DNA of 64,000 nucleotides from Piliocolobus tephrosceles (GCF_002776525.5 NC_045441.1:116979210-117043209), one strand, 5' to 3'. Shown: positions 32,856 to 44,202, numbered from the stretch's first letter. Notes: generated by a model not told the origin, from the letters alone. A program made the numbers and translations.

Positions 32856-35774
32856 ATATTTTGCTATTATTATTAAAAAAAAAAAAAAAGAGAAATGTCA
32901 CAATCCTGCATTCATTGGAGCTGTTGAGGACTGGGGTAGCTGGGGAAAGACGGCAGAGCAGGATTGTAAGTTACACATCCAGATGATACAGTGGGATGGT
33001 TGGAAGAGAAAGAGGGACAAAAAGTATTGAGTGTTGGGCCATGTACATAGTAACTAGTTAAGGTTTTACATCATGGGGTTTCATCTTGTCCTGGTAGTTT
33101 TAAGAGTCTGTCTGGTCAAAGAGAAGATTAGAATTAAAAGCTCAGTTTCATTGTGGTAGACATGACAGCCTTGCTTGGGTCTGGAAGTGCTGAACAGGCT
33201 GCCAGATTGCCTGCAGTTGGGCATTCTAAAGGAAAGAATAATTTTGAGTCTCAACTACTTAAAAGCCACTTGCTTCTTAGATAAGACTCTGGGGCATCAT
33301 TTGAATAGACCATAGTTATTCTTCCTGTTAGACCATTCTGGCCCTTATTTGAGTAAATGCTTTGAGCAAATTTCCTTATACCTGACTTTTAGAGTTGTTC
33401 TGCAAGCTTCTGTTAGGATAGACTTCTCCGTCAGATAGCCCTCTGCCTGACTGTCCTTTGTGTGGACACATGGATAACACTGGCCTCACTTCCACAAGGG
33501 TTCTGTCCCAGAGCACTGTCTTGCCCTCGGGAGGAGTAATGTGATCAGTTGCTCTCCTGCATAGCTCTTGGAGTCTCTTGATTGCCTCTCTTCTTATCTA
33601 ATATCTTGTCCAGTTATTGAATTTGCCCAACTCTGGACGGAACACAACTTGAGAAGGCTTATTTAGGAAAGGAAGATTGCAGAAACTAGGTTATTTTTTC
33701 TTACACGGTTAGGTATATGTCCTTTGCAAGACCTCCAGTGTGGTTTTCTCTTATTGACCAGTAACTAGCCAGCTGGAAAACATGAGGTACTAAGGGGAAG
33801 ATGTTTCTTCAGCGAGCCTTAAAAGTTTTTTAGAAAAGTTCTACCCGGTTGGTAGAAGTTGGAGGTTTCCCTGCAGGGGCTAGATATTTTCCTGTGAACT
33901 GACCCTTTGTAAGTGAGTTTTCACCAAAGTCTTGGTCTCCTTTAGGAGCACTGGTCTTGTCAGAGCTTTTGCAAGTATTTAGGAAAGCTGTATGTTACTG
34001 AATTTTAAATATTAATAACAGTACTCAGGACTACATCTTAAACTTATCTATAGCTTGGTGTGTTTTTAGAGTAAGTTGATCCCTAAGGTAATAAAAATGT
34101 GGGAGGCTTTGTTCATTGGTTCAATGCTGTTTCTGTGATGTGGTTGATAATTGGGATCATTTGTCAGTCAGACTCTTTGGTGACTGGTATCTGATTTTAT
34201 TTTTGGAGGTTGGGGCGGGGGTTAGAAATGAGACATAAAATCAAGGTGAACTCGATATCGTCATTGAGTGAATTGCTCCTTTGTTGGCTGGTGCTTTGAA
34301 GAGAGGGCGTGATGTGATCGAGTATCTGTTCATTTTTGCGTCTTTAAGAACTCTTACTCAGGATCAGTTCTCTAGAATCTCATGATTTATGTTATGTAAC
34401 AGTACGGTTTTTATAAATACCAACCCAGCAGGTTGGTGGACCTGCCACCTTTTGATTGGTTTCTGGTTTCTTAGAAGTCATACGGAAATTTTTCTTCTAG
34501 AAAAGCTTGTTGGGTGACTTCATGGAATAATTAGCATGGACCAAAGAGGTTAGCAGAGGCTTCCTTTCGGGCCACCAGTTTACTGTTTTGCCTTTACTGT
34601 GTGTAGCATGAGTTCTGTGGTTTGAAGAGATTATAATAGACAATGTATGCTATTGTGTATCACTTTTCCCTTTTATATTTTGCATTTTTTTTTTTCAGCC
34701 TGTGAGCTCCTACTGATCATATGCTCCTTGAACACCTACCCCATCCCTCCCCATTTCGGTTCTAAGCGAACTTGGGACATTAAACCAGGTCCAGACTGTA
34801 AATTCAAGTGCCAGTGACCACTGTGCCAATGGCTTTGGAGGAGAATCTCTGTTTGTCTGAACCATCCCAGGAGTGATAAGATGGGGAGGGGCAAAACCAC
34901 CCCTTTGTCTATTATCTTGAGATGACATGGAGACTCTGCTTCCATTGTGTGGATGTGTGGCTCAGTCCTCATGTCTGTGCATGGAACGGTTAGAGGAAGG
35001 AATCACCATTATCAAGGTGATCCTTTGTCAGGGGCTGTTACTGGTGTCCTCCCAAGGGTGTTGGGACCTGTAAAGGCTTCAGACTAGAGCAGAAGTAGAA
35101 GAGACATTTTGGGGGATATCTTCTTACTATTGCTGATCTTCGAAGAGGAGGGTGGCGATGATTTAAATAAGGCTCTTACTTGAGCAGGGGATTCACTCTG
35201 AAGTAAGAACACTCGAATCATGTCCCTCTTCCAACATGGCTTTAACTGGTTTCAGGCTAGTTTAATAGGCAGTGAAAGTGTTTTAGAAACTGGAAAGAGG
35301 CGGAGAAATGGAGGTGGCAGTTGTTATTTATGACTTCCCTCTGCCTAGGTAGGTTCCTGGAGCCTGGACTTCCCATTTGAAGGAGTGGGTTGATATATAT
35401 ACACGGCATTTAGAGCAGTGGCTGGCACATGGTATGTGCTATAAAAGCATTGGCAAATGTTATTCACAAAGTAAGCTATAACTCTGAACAGACAGTGATA
35501 GGGAAAAAGTCCTGCTGCCAGTGTCTGGAAAACTCTGAGGCCTGTTTTTAGTGCCTGTGCTAGTTAAACCGACTGCTGGACCCTCCTTTTTTATGAGCCC
35601 CCTCAGTGTGCGATCTGCATTGTGTGCATTTCATTTTTATATTCTCAAGGTCCAGTGCAGGGCCAGGACCATGGTAGGTACTCAGACATTTACTCAAAGA
35701 ATGAAGTTGCTTGAATGCTGATTGGCATCTGAAAGTAGGCAGTTCTCATGTGACATATTTGTTTTGTCTTTCAG
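32856..35774. other. Intron 2, 3' part, repeat-poor
   Basis: Nearly 3 kb with few recognisable repeats: a MIR tail at 35400-35462 and an L2 tail at 35600-35715. The region 33000-35390 has no transposon I can name. No gene recognised. The end carries the TTTCAG acceptor of exon 3. Confidence 0.5.
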
Positions 35775-35895
35775 CCCTGGGCATTTCCAGCTCGAGAGTT
35801 CCTTCGAAAGAAGCTGATTGGGAAGGAAGTCTGTTTCACGATAGAAAATAAGACTCCCCAGGGGCGAGAATATGGCATGATCTACCTTGGAAAAG
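35775..35895 (+). CDS. SND1: SND1 exon 3 (residues ~77-117, SN-like domain 1)
   Basis: 121 nt, phase 0 in and phase 1 out. It starts at PWAFPAREFLRKKLIG and ends at MIYLGK plus the first base of an Asp codon. The acceptor is TTTCAG and the donor AAG|GTGAGC. The AREFLRKKLIGK motif is a hallmark of SND1, and the known protein repeats it almost exactly in SN-like domain 3, so this exon carries one copy of an internal domain repeat. The KEVCFTIENKTPQGREYGMIYLG part gives the beta strands of the OB fold. Known family data say SND1's SN-like domains lack the full catalytic residue set of the bacterial nuclease, although SND1 itself has been reported to cleave inosine-containing RNA. Confidence 0.98.
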
Positions 35896-36364
35896 GTGAG
35901 CTGCAGGGAAAGGACTCATTTCTCTCAAGTCTAAAGTTCCTTTAAAGATCAGTTTTCTTGTGGTGGAAGGCCAATGTGGGTTCTGGTGGAGGAAGCTCTA
36001 GGACAGTTGGCTGAAGGCGTAAATGGAAATGCTTTGGGCCCTGAGCACTTGGAATATATAGGTACAGAGGCACACCCCCAGTGTTCCTGTTCCTTGTGTA
36101 CCCCTTTTCCTGCTTTCCTGGCTTGGTTTAGGCGCATGTAGTATGGAGTTGCATTCTTCCTCGTGTTAAGGCCATTAGCTCATGGAACTTAATGGCTCTG
36201 TGCTTCTAGGTCAGAATGCTAATTGAATTCGTATAGATTTCCTTTTGCATCTTCTATTTCTTTTATCTATCTTGTGGCTTTTCTTCTTCTCTTGGGAACT
36301 CTTTCGGAAAGGAAGATTTGTTGAGGGCCTGTGGTTTTTTGCTGCCTACATGTTTTGTTATGGA
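35896..36364. other. Intron 3, 5' end, no recognisable element
   Basis: Donor GTGAGC at 35896. Nothing else recognised. Confidence 0.5.
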
Positions 36365-36820
36365 ATGGAAGGAACACAGATGTCGGAGTTGCATAGATGT
36401 AGGTTAGAATTCTGATTTCCTACCATGTGCCCTTACTTAACCCTTAACCTCTGTAAGCCCTTGTTTCTTCATTTGTAAGTTATCGGGAGAGTTGAAAGAG
36501 ATAGTATAGGCCAGGTACAGTGGCTCACACCTGTAATCCCAGCACTTTGGGAGCAAGGCAGGAGGATCTCTTGAACACAGGAGTTCGAGACCGGCCTGGG
36601 GCAATGTGGTGAAACCCTGTTTCTATGGAAAAACTAGCTAGGCGTGGTGGTGCACGCCTGTAGTCCCAGCTACTCAGGAGGCTGAGGTGGGAGGATCACC
36701 TGAGTCTGGGAGGTCGAGTCTGTAGTGAGCCATGATCATGCCACTGCACTCTAGCCTGAGTGACTGAATGAGACCCTGGTCAAAAAACAAAAAAATAGAC
36801 AGTATATGTAAGGCACCTCA
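36365..36820 (+). repeat. MIR element split by an Alu
   Basis: MIR text ('acccttaacctctgtaagcc', 'tttcttcatttgtaagttat') runs to about 36508 and resumes after the Alu with 'agacagtatatgtaaggcac', its 3' side. Confidence 0.7.
36509..36795 (+). repeat. Alu element (AluJ-like) inside the MIR
   Basis: Plus-strand dimer. AGATAGTATA before and AGACAGTATA after are the target-site duplication. Confidence 0.92.
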
Positions 36821-39344
36821 CTCTGGATATTTGTGTGTGTGCGTATTGCTTAGCTGGGCTGGATGGCTCATGGGATATTGGATGTTCTGGGTTTTTTGGA
36901 TTAAGTAGTAATAGAATAAGATTGAGGAATGGAGTTGGAACAGAAATAGGACATTGAAAGAGGAATGTTCTCCAGAAAGCAGCCAGATGAACGTGAAGTT
37001 ATGTTCATTGAACTATTTGTGGAGCAGAGTTTTTTTTAAGTTTCCTGTGATTCTTGATTAAAAACCTTTGAGATAGCTCATGTAACAGAGTTGATTTGGA
37101 AAATCTATTTGAGTTGGATAGTCAGTGCTAGCAATAATAAGCAGGGTAGAATGACAGTGCTAACAATATTCTGCTAAGACTGTTTTTAATGATAGAGGTC
37201 TTAGAAAAATGAGTTGGGAATGACCTTGGAGGCATCTTGTTCAATTTCCTACCTAGTAGAGAAACACTTCTTTTTAGCCTCCTGAAAAACGGCTACCTGC
37301 TTCTTGTTTGAATGAGAAATTCTAGAAACATAAGGCCTCTTTTCAAAAAGGGAAATAAGTAAATAAGTTTGCTTTTTACCCATAATTATTATAATATAGT
37401 AAGAAACAAAATGCTTAAAGATAATTATTGAGTGGTTACTGGGTAGAAGAAGTAAGAGGAAAAGAAGTGTATATGTTCAAAATGCAATTGTTCAAGGATT
37501 TCATTACCTAAAAAATTTCAATTCTCTAACAGCTGGTCAGTCTTCTGTTACCCCACAAGAGACCCTACTGGACCACAGATAATTGTGGGCACAGATATTT
37601 CTATAAGTAGACCACCCCTAAGAGTTCATTTTAATATCCTACCCCTAAGAGTTCATTTTAATGCCTTTGGTCTTCAACCAAAATGGCCAAATTGTTTAAG
37701 AGAAGCTGATTTTTAAAATTATCTGTAGAGTTGTTTTTTAAAAGTTTGCTGTTTAAACTGACTCACATTACAAACTGGATATAATTTAATTTAGTATGTT
37801 AACACATTAGTGTTTAGAATAAGAACTGGTACATAGTAGGTGATCAATAAATATGTCCTTAAATAATGATTGGAATTACCTATATCTTTCCATTTTAAAG
37901 ATAAAGGAATGGTTTAATGTTTAATATTTTCACTAAGGTATTTTAACTAACTCTTAATGCCAATTCTATTATAATGAAAGAAAACAGTGACTTAGATAAT
38001 TAGCATTTGTGTATTTATTCTATTGCTACCCAGTTTTTTTTATGATGGAAGAGAATGGTAAAATTTGAGACTTTGTGGTTAACCTAGAACTTACTAAAAA
38101 AAAGATGATTAGTCTTCTGACTTCTGAAGACAGTATAGTCACCCACCTGCTCTAAACACTGTCTCCAGATGTGACTTGGTCAAATTCAGAATTTGATAAG
38201 TAAGAAGCAAGAATGAGATCCTTGGCCTACAAATTCCTGTTTCACTTTCCTATCTGCCACATTTCGTTGCCTCCATTGAGGGTTCACCCCAGGGGAAGAT
38301 ACTTTTCTCCTTTTTGCAGGTGCATTCAGAACTCACTTTTTAGAATTGGGCATTTCAGAGTGGGCCATTTCAGCATGCTGTGTGCCAAGAAAATGTCTGG
38401 CTTATCGGGTGTGCTGTCGATAGGCTCCTGTTGTGGTCACTCACCTTGTTTGTACCAGGGCTTCATTCTTTCCATCCCCAGATCTCCTGGCACTTCACTG
38501 CTCAGTTTTCCCTTCATCATTGAGTCCTTCCTTTTGACTTTTCACTGTTTGGGATTCCTGTTGCTTGGAAGAACCAATATAAAATTTACTAATATGTCTT
38601 TGGCTGGCCTCAGCAGTAACCTCAATGGAAAGGTTCAGGTGATCCACACTCACCCTCGGAACCTGAACCTTCTTTGTATAAATTTCTCAGTTCAACTTTT
38701 CTTGGTAGGAAAAGAGCCTTAAGATTTGCCCCTGCAGAAATTTGGGCGTGATAATGGCAAGGCAATTAGGTTGGGCTTGGGGGCAGTGTATGTACCCGTT
38801 ACTGCTTGCAGAAGTCGATGTGTAGTTTGCTGAATATAAATCTTACACAATTTTATTCTGTGCTGACATTACCTATCAGTTAGACTGCTGTGTTCCAGGT
38901 TATCTTGGAGCTTGTTCTCTGCCATATTAAAGATTTTTATGTGGTTATTCCCTCATAGATGTCTTCCTTTATGGTTTTGGCCGACAAGCAGAGATTTAAG
39001 AGAAAACACTGAGCGTGAAAGCTTTTTCAATAGCATCGAACTACAATTAATGTTTCAAGTGCCTGGGTAGAACCTAATCAGATTGGGTTTTGTGTTTAAC
39101 TTCATTTTTCTTGCTAGGTCTGATGGCTGCTTTGTGAGAGATGAGAAATCTAGCCAGTGTTCTCTCAGTATCTCTGTGAGAGCAAGAGAAAGTCTTTGTC
39201 AAATGTTGTAGCTTGTCTTGGTGTCCTCTTGAAGCAGAGAATAGGACATCCCTGAGAGGAATTGGACCTTCTGGCATAATGTGTGATAGGCAGCCCTAAA
39301 TGAATCCATCTGTCTGATTGTACACGGTGAAGGGATTAACTTTT
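36821..39344. other. Intron 3, mostly unclassified
   Basis: Contains a 27-bp tandem duplication at 37614-37662 and a MIR/L2 tail ('acatagtaggtgatcaataa') at 37800-37865. A few open frames (for example 38213-38722, 169 codons) show no recognisable domain. Confidence 0.45.
37614..37662. repeat. Tandem duplication, 27-bp period, two copies
   Basis: ACCCCTAAGAGTTCATTTTA occurs at 37614 and again at 37641. Confidence 0.9.
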
Positions 39345-39540
39345 TCTAATTCTTGCCATGCGCTTGGCACTGTGCTTGGTGATTTACACACATTACATTA
39401 CTATTTAATTCTCACAAGAACCCATCAAGGCAAGTGCTCTCCCCACTTTAGAGATGAGTACATTAAGATGCTGGGAGAGCTTGTCGAAGCTATTAGGCAG
39501 CCAGATTTGTGTTCAGCTCCAGGCCTCTATTCCTCTAGTC
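39345..39540 (-). repeat. MIR element, reverse
   Basis: 'gcttggcactgtgcttggtg', 'atttaattctcacaagaacc', 'ccactttagagatgagtac' and 'agccagatttgtgttcagct' follow reverse MIR. Confidence 0.75.
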
Positions 39541-39875
39541 ACCACTTTATACTCTCTTGAGCTACCAGCTGCGTGTGTCTTGCTTTCTTGTCCGTCTCCC
39601 ATGGTTCCTGAGATTGCCTTTGGCCTGAAAGATACACTGGAAAATTAAAAACAAAGTCCAGAGAAGAAGATTGATAGACCTTTGGGTCCTAGAGACTAGA
39701 TATTATGGGAAAAGAGGTTTTCTGAAAAACCCAATGCTACATTGCTGCCTTGTCCATTTCTCTGGCAGCATTATTCTCCTTTAGGAGCTAAGTGTGAAAG
39801 TAGTCCTATTTGTGCTCTGTTGCTGTTGGAGGCAGGTTTGAATCTTGTTTTTAAATCCCCCCTTTTCCTCCTCAG
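39541..39875. other. Intron 3, 3' end
   Basis: Nothing recognised until the CTCCTCAG acceptor of exon 4. Confidence 0.5.
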
Positions 39876-39954
39876 ATACCAATGGGGAAAACATTGCAGA
39901 ATCACTGATTGCAGAGGGCTTAGCCACCCGGAGAGAAGGCATGAGAGCTAATAA
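39876..39954 (+). CDS. SND1: SND1 exon 4 (residues ~117-143, SN-like domain 1)
   Basis: 79 nt, phase 1 in and phase 2 out. It reads (D)TNGENIAESLIAEGL then ATRREGMRAN. The acceptor is CTCCTCAG and the donor AATAA|GTAAGT, a perfect match to the U1-binding consensus on the intron side. NIAESL.AEGLA is the conserved SN-domain helix; the protein uses a similar NIAEAL..KGLA in domain 3. At the position after SL this genome has Ile (ATT, about residue 128), where the human protein as I remember it has Val. This is a conservative change and may mark the lineage. The next exon completes the split Asn codon (AA|T). Confidence 0.97.
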
Positions 39955-42173
39955 GTAAGTATTCATTACTCCTCTGTCTCTCTGATTTACTTGAGATATC
40001 AAGGGAGGTTGGGTAGTCAGCTGTAAATTGGCTTTGCTGCATTTTTTTCATTCTTGCCCCCAGACATGGGTAACTGCAGGGGCTTTCACAGCTTCGAGGA
40101 CATTCTTGCCCAGGTAGTATGGATTATTCTGAGCTAGGAAGTCACTCAGCATTCATTAATGGTGTTTGAAGTGTATGACTCTTTTAAACACAGCCTTTGA
40201 GATTAGGCAGTTCTATTCTTCATATTCATAAGAGTTAACAAGTCTTAGACCGTAGATACTCAGTTCCAGATTATTTATCTGTCTATCTAGCCAGTCCCAA
40301 ATATTTATTGAGCACTTACTATGTGCCAGGCAGTTTTCTGGGTACTGAGAATATAGTGTGAACAGACTGCTTCTGCTGACATTTTAATGGGGAGACAAAC
40401 AGTAAACAAGTAGATACACAATCAGTGCAAGGAGTAAGTATAGTCAAAATTAAGTGGGTGAATAAATAGAATACAAAGCAAAATCTGTTGTTTTGAATCT
40501 GGAGAAACTGACAAGGCCTCCCCTTGTTCTGAGAGTCAGGAAAAATTTATGTGTCTTCAAAGTCTTTCAAGTCCGTGTGGTTTATGTATCTGTAGTTGCT
40601 TAATAGGTAAAATGTATTTGTTTAGCCAATGTCAGTGTGAACCTGTTAGAAAGGGGTTGTGTGTATGTCAGGTTTATAGAACATATATCATGTTCAAGTT
40701 CTCTAGTGTTGGCTCTCAGTAGGATGGATTGCGGCTGGCTTTCATTAACGCTTCAGTCTCTGAAAAGTGCTACATCTGTAATTTGGAGGCTATAATAATG
40801 CTGTTTTATATCATTAAGTCCCTGCTGTCTTATATGACTGTCATAGCTATAGGAAAGGCTTTAGAGAAACATTTGCATGAGGTATACCAACGATGAGGAT
40901 GAGCAAAGGCAAATATGCGCCTTTTGCATTCTTTCTGCCTTCACAGACATAAGGGCCAGGTCTTTCACCATAGACTTCTATGGTCCTTTCTGACTGTGAG
41001 GAGACATTTGCTGGACTCTGTAATTGGGGTGTGCCAGTGGGAATTTGTTGAATTAAGATACTTGTTTTGGTGGTGTTTTTGGATGTATGCCAAATATGTA
41101 TCTTAAGGATAATTATTGGCTTGATTACCATTTCAGTATTTTTTGGGAATTCAGTTTGCAATTAGAATGAATAATAAAAAAGTCTTACAGCAGTATTGGA
41201 CCATCTCAACAAATAAATCTCCCCTGGGAGTACCAGTCCTTTTTCCTCCAAAATTATTTTGACTTTAAGTCACTTTTTCCCAGTTTTGTGTTTGGTTCAA
41301 TCTCTTACACTACATTTCTTCATCTAATTTTGACTGTGAATTTGGATCCCTAAGAGTGTGGTTGCCTTTTGGGGTAGGGAAGGGAAGAGAGGTGAAGACT
41401 TCTGGCTTAAGAAATTGGTAGGTCACCCTTGCTTAGGAATCCCTCTTGCTGAAGATGAGAAGAGATTCAGTTTATGCATACAGCCATTGATGGCACTGGG
41501 TGTCTGAGATTATGCAAAAGCCATGCAGTTCCATGCTTCCTTTAGCTCAGATATAACAGAGAAAGAGGAGCCATTTCTAGCCTTTTTTAAAAAACTTGAT
41601 TTGGTTTGTCTACTGATATTTTGGCTGCTCTAGTACATAGTTTGGTTTCTTGCCTGATGAAGGAGGAGGCTTCCATTTTCAAGCTGCTTTTGTCTAGCTT
41701 GCCGTATTGAATGTGTAAGTAGTTTGGGGGTAACATTATCTGTGATAGCAGTGTTCATTCCACATTCCTCAGCCTTGTTCTGTAAACTGAGAGAGAGAAA
41801 GAGTGATTCTTAGTCGGCTTCTCTGCAGTACTGAGCTGTGCCTGGGATTCCGGTTCCTGAATCTGGGATGGTTAAATGAAGCTCTGAGCCACTAACTTGT
41901 TCTCTTCTCACTGGTGATGGTGGCAGTACTGAGAGTGTGTTCTTTAGATCGTCTCATTAAGTGCTCTTACTATTTAACCTTTTGTTTGAAGGGACAAGTC
42001 TGGAATCTAGAAATTGCAATCATGGTGATTTTCTGGTTATATCTTAAGCCATGGATCTGAAACAGACCTTTGGTGTCTTCAAGGGGTGAAGATGTTAAAG
42101 AAAATGTGTCAGAGAACCTCATATTTCTGTTTGTGAACTCACTAACCACTCTTGTTTGTATTTTATGTCCCAG
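39955..42173. other. Intron 4
   Basis: Starts with a perfect GTAAGT donor. 40295-40500 is another copy of the ancient repeat seen at 2095-2430, with the signature TTGAGCACTTACTATGTGCC. No Alu is present. The rest is unclassified intron. Confidence 0.55.
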
Positions 42174-42334
42174 TCCTGAGCAGAACCGGCTTTCAGAATG
42201 TGAAGAACAAGCAAAGGCAGCCAAGAAAGGGATGTGGAGTGAGGGGAACGGTTCACATACTATTCGGGACCTCAAGTATACCATTGAAAACCCAAGGCAC
42301 TTTGTGGACTCACACCATCAGAAGCCTGTTAATG
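42174..42334 (+). CDS. SND1: SND1 exon 5 (residues ~143-197, end of SN-like domain 1 and linker)
   Basis: 161 nt, phase 2 in and phase 1 out, from (N)PEQNRLSECEEQAKAAKK to DSHHQKPVN plus one base of Ala. The acceptor is ATGTCCCAG and the donor AATG|GTGAGG. The EEQAKAAKKGMWSEG segment is the closing alpha helix of an SN-like domain, with the conserved A..A...G.W pattern that also ends other SN domains. The rest (SHTIRDLKYTIENPRHFVDS) leads into domain 2. If intron 5 were retained, the frame would stay open and add about 43 residues up to a stop at 42463-42465. Confidence 0.98.
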
Positions 42335-42686
42335 GTGAGGCTGGCGGGAACAGACAGATACAACTCAGGGTGATTTCTTTCTGTTTGCACTCTTTGCTTC
42401 TTGAGGTTTGTAAAAATCTAGTAAGCCTTTCTTATACTTATTTAGTATCCTTGGGAAATCCTTAAGGTTAAAACGGCACCTTAGTATTTCAGACGGGAAT
42501 TTGGATTCAGTTCATGTGGGTCACATCAGATACTTCTGCAGAGGCTAGTCCTGTGCTGTTGCAGGGTAGTAAATTGCTGGTGTTTTGCACATTGATTATG
42601 GTCTAGTCTCAAAAAGAAGGCTGCTTAAATAGCAACCCTGAAACTTAGAGGTAGCAACATGTTTTCTGTATACATCTAAACAGATC
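42335..42686. other. Intron 5, 5' end, no recognisable element
   Basis: Donor GTGAGG at 42335. The frame of exon 5 stays open to 42465, then stops. Confidence 0.5.
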
Positions 42687-43029
42687 CAGTTACCCTTCGT
42701 TGGGGATTGATTCCAGGACCCTGCCCTGCTCTTCCTCCTGGGAATACCACAATCAAAGATGCTCAAGTCTTTTATATAAAATGGTGCAGTATTTGCCTAT
42801 AACCCACTCACATCCTTCCGTATACTTTAAATCATCGCTAGGTTACTTACAATAACTATTACAGTGCCTACACACCACTTCATTTGTGTAGACTCGACAT
42901 AATGGTGTGTGGCAAATTCATGTTTTGCCTTTTGGAACTCTGTGGAATTTTTTCTTTTTTCTGAGTATTTTTGACCTGTGGTTGGTTGAATCCATGGATC
43001 TGGAACCGATAGATACAGAGGGCTGACTG
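42687..43029. mobile_element. Tigger-type DNA transposon
   Basis: Begins CAGTTACCCTTCGTTGG and ends ACAGAGGGCTGACTG. Internal phrases 'gatgctcaagtcttttatat', 'tactttaaatcatcgctagg' and 'tggttggttgaatccatgga' match the element at 7169-7777. It occupies a third of the short intron 5. Confidence 0.75.
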
Positions 43030-43442
43030 TTATATGTATTTATGTGCTATATAGTTTTTGGCCCGGTTTTGAGACCTTGCTAATTGCAGACTCAGTAAAA
43101 TAAGATTTTTACCAATCTTCAGTTACTAATTGTTTTTTTTGGGCACCTAGTACTCAAGTGAGCATCCTAGCTTATGGATAACAAACCTTCAGTGTGAGCC
43201 ACGAGGTTCCAGAAGGTTCAGAAGACAGAGAAGCAGGCCTAATCTGCATTCCTCAGGAATCCTTTGTGCAAGAGTCTGCTATGTAAACCCTCATGATCTG
43301 CCAGTGCATCCTTACTTTTCAGAGGGAGGCTTTCTCAGGGATTTTGGGGAGAAGAAACTGTGTTAAATGCAGTTTGTTTGGACAGTGGTTATCCTTGTTA
43401 GGAGGTCTGCTAAGGACTTAAGCTGTTTATTCTGTCGTGCAG
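43030..43442. other. Intron 5, 3' end
   Basis: No repeat recognised. Ends in the acceptor TCGTGCAG of exon 6. Confidence 0.5.
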
Positions 43443-43534
43443 CTATCATCGAGCATGTGCGGGATGGCAGTGTGGTCAGGGCCCTGCTCCTCCCAGATTA
43501 CTACCTGGTTACAGTCATGCTGTCAGGCATCAAG
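43443..43534 (+). CDS. SND1: SND1 exon 6 (residues ~197-227, SN-like domain 2)
   Basis: 92 nt, phase 1 in and phase 0 out: (A)[16 protein letters not shown] then [14 protein letters not shown]. The acceptor is TCGTGCAG. The donor AAG|GTCAGA has C at +3 where A or G is usual, making it the weakest donor in the window. This is the first beta-barrel segment of SN-like domain 2: [13 protein letters not shown] forms the opening strands and MLSGIKCP (completed by exon 7) is the conserved loop found in every SN-like domain of the protein. Exons 6 and 7 are separated by a compact 964-nt intron that contains a young AluY. Confidence 0.98.
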
Positions 43535-43540
43535 GTCAGA
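43535..43540 (+). promoter_or_regulatory. SND1: Non-consensus splice donor of SND1 intron 6 (GTCAGA)
   Basis: The donor following AAG at the end of exon 6 reads GTCAGA. Every other donor visible here is GTAAGT, GTAAGG, GTAGGT or GTGAGN. The +3 C weakens pairing with U1 snRNA. Reading in frame past it, translation would run another 46 codons to a stop at 43673-43675, so retention would truncate the protein inside SN-like domain 2. Confidence 0.7.
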
Positions 43541-43877
43541 CCATACTCTTGGCTACGTGGTGGGTATAGAGTTTGTGGATGTTCAGTGATGGATTCTTCT
43601 ACTTGGGGACTTTGGATCTGCTGTTTCTTCCTAATGTGGGCCATTAACATTGACTTTATACTTGTTTTAGTTTAAAGTTTGTAGTGTGACAGTTCTAATT
43701 GGATCAAATAACTTTATTTATTTTTTAAAGTATTCTGGGTCTGGAATGGACTGTGCTTAGGGTTGTTGAGTATGTAAACCTAGAGAAATGGAGCAATGAG
43801 AGGCTATGAAGTTTGCTGAATATGACTTGCATTAAGCGTTGATGTAAAATATTCATTTTGGTTTTTAAAAAATCTGA
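43541..43877. other. Intron 6, 5' part
   Basis: No repeat recognised. The in-frame stop for read-through of exon 6 is at 43673-43675. Confidence 0.5.
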
Positions 43878-44191
43878 GGCCGGGCGCGGTGGCTCAAGCC
43901 TGTAATCCCAGCACTTTGGGAGGCCGAGACGGGCGGATCACGAGGTCAGGAGATCGTGACCATCCTGGCTAACACGGTGAAACCCCGTCTCTACTAAAAA
44001 AAACACACACACAAAAAAAACTAGCCGGGCGAGGTGGCGGGCGCCTGTAGTCCCAGCTACTCGGGAGGCTGAGGCAGGAGAATGGCGTAAACCCGGGAGG
44101 CGGAGCTTGCCGTGAGCTGAGATCTGGCCACTGCACTCCAGCCTGGGCGACAGAGCGAGACTCTGTCTCAAAAAAATAAAAAATAAAAAAT
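43878..44191 (+). repeat. Young AluY, Old World monkey-type
   Basis: Near-consensus plus-strand AluY with GGTGGCTCAAGCCTGTAAT, CGAGACGGGCGGATCACGAG and AACTAGCCGGGCGAGGTGG, matching the cercopithecid-type text. It has an ACACACAC insertion in the middle A-stretch and an (AAAAAT)n tail. Target-site duplication AAAAAATCTGA at 43867-43877 and 44192-44202. Confidence 0.95.
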
Positions 44192-44202
44192 AAAAAATCT
44201 GA

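Noticed and set aside
38213..38722. 169-codon plus-strand open frame in intron 3
   Set aside because: No recognisable domain, no splice or promoter context and no coding-like composition. Probably chance.
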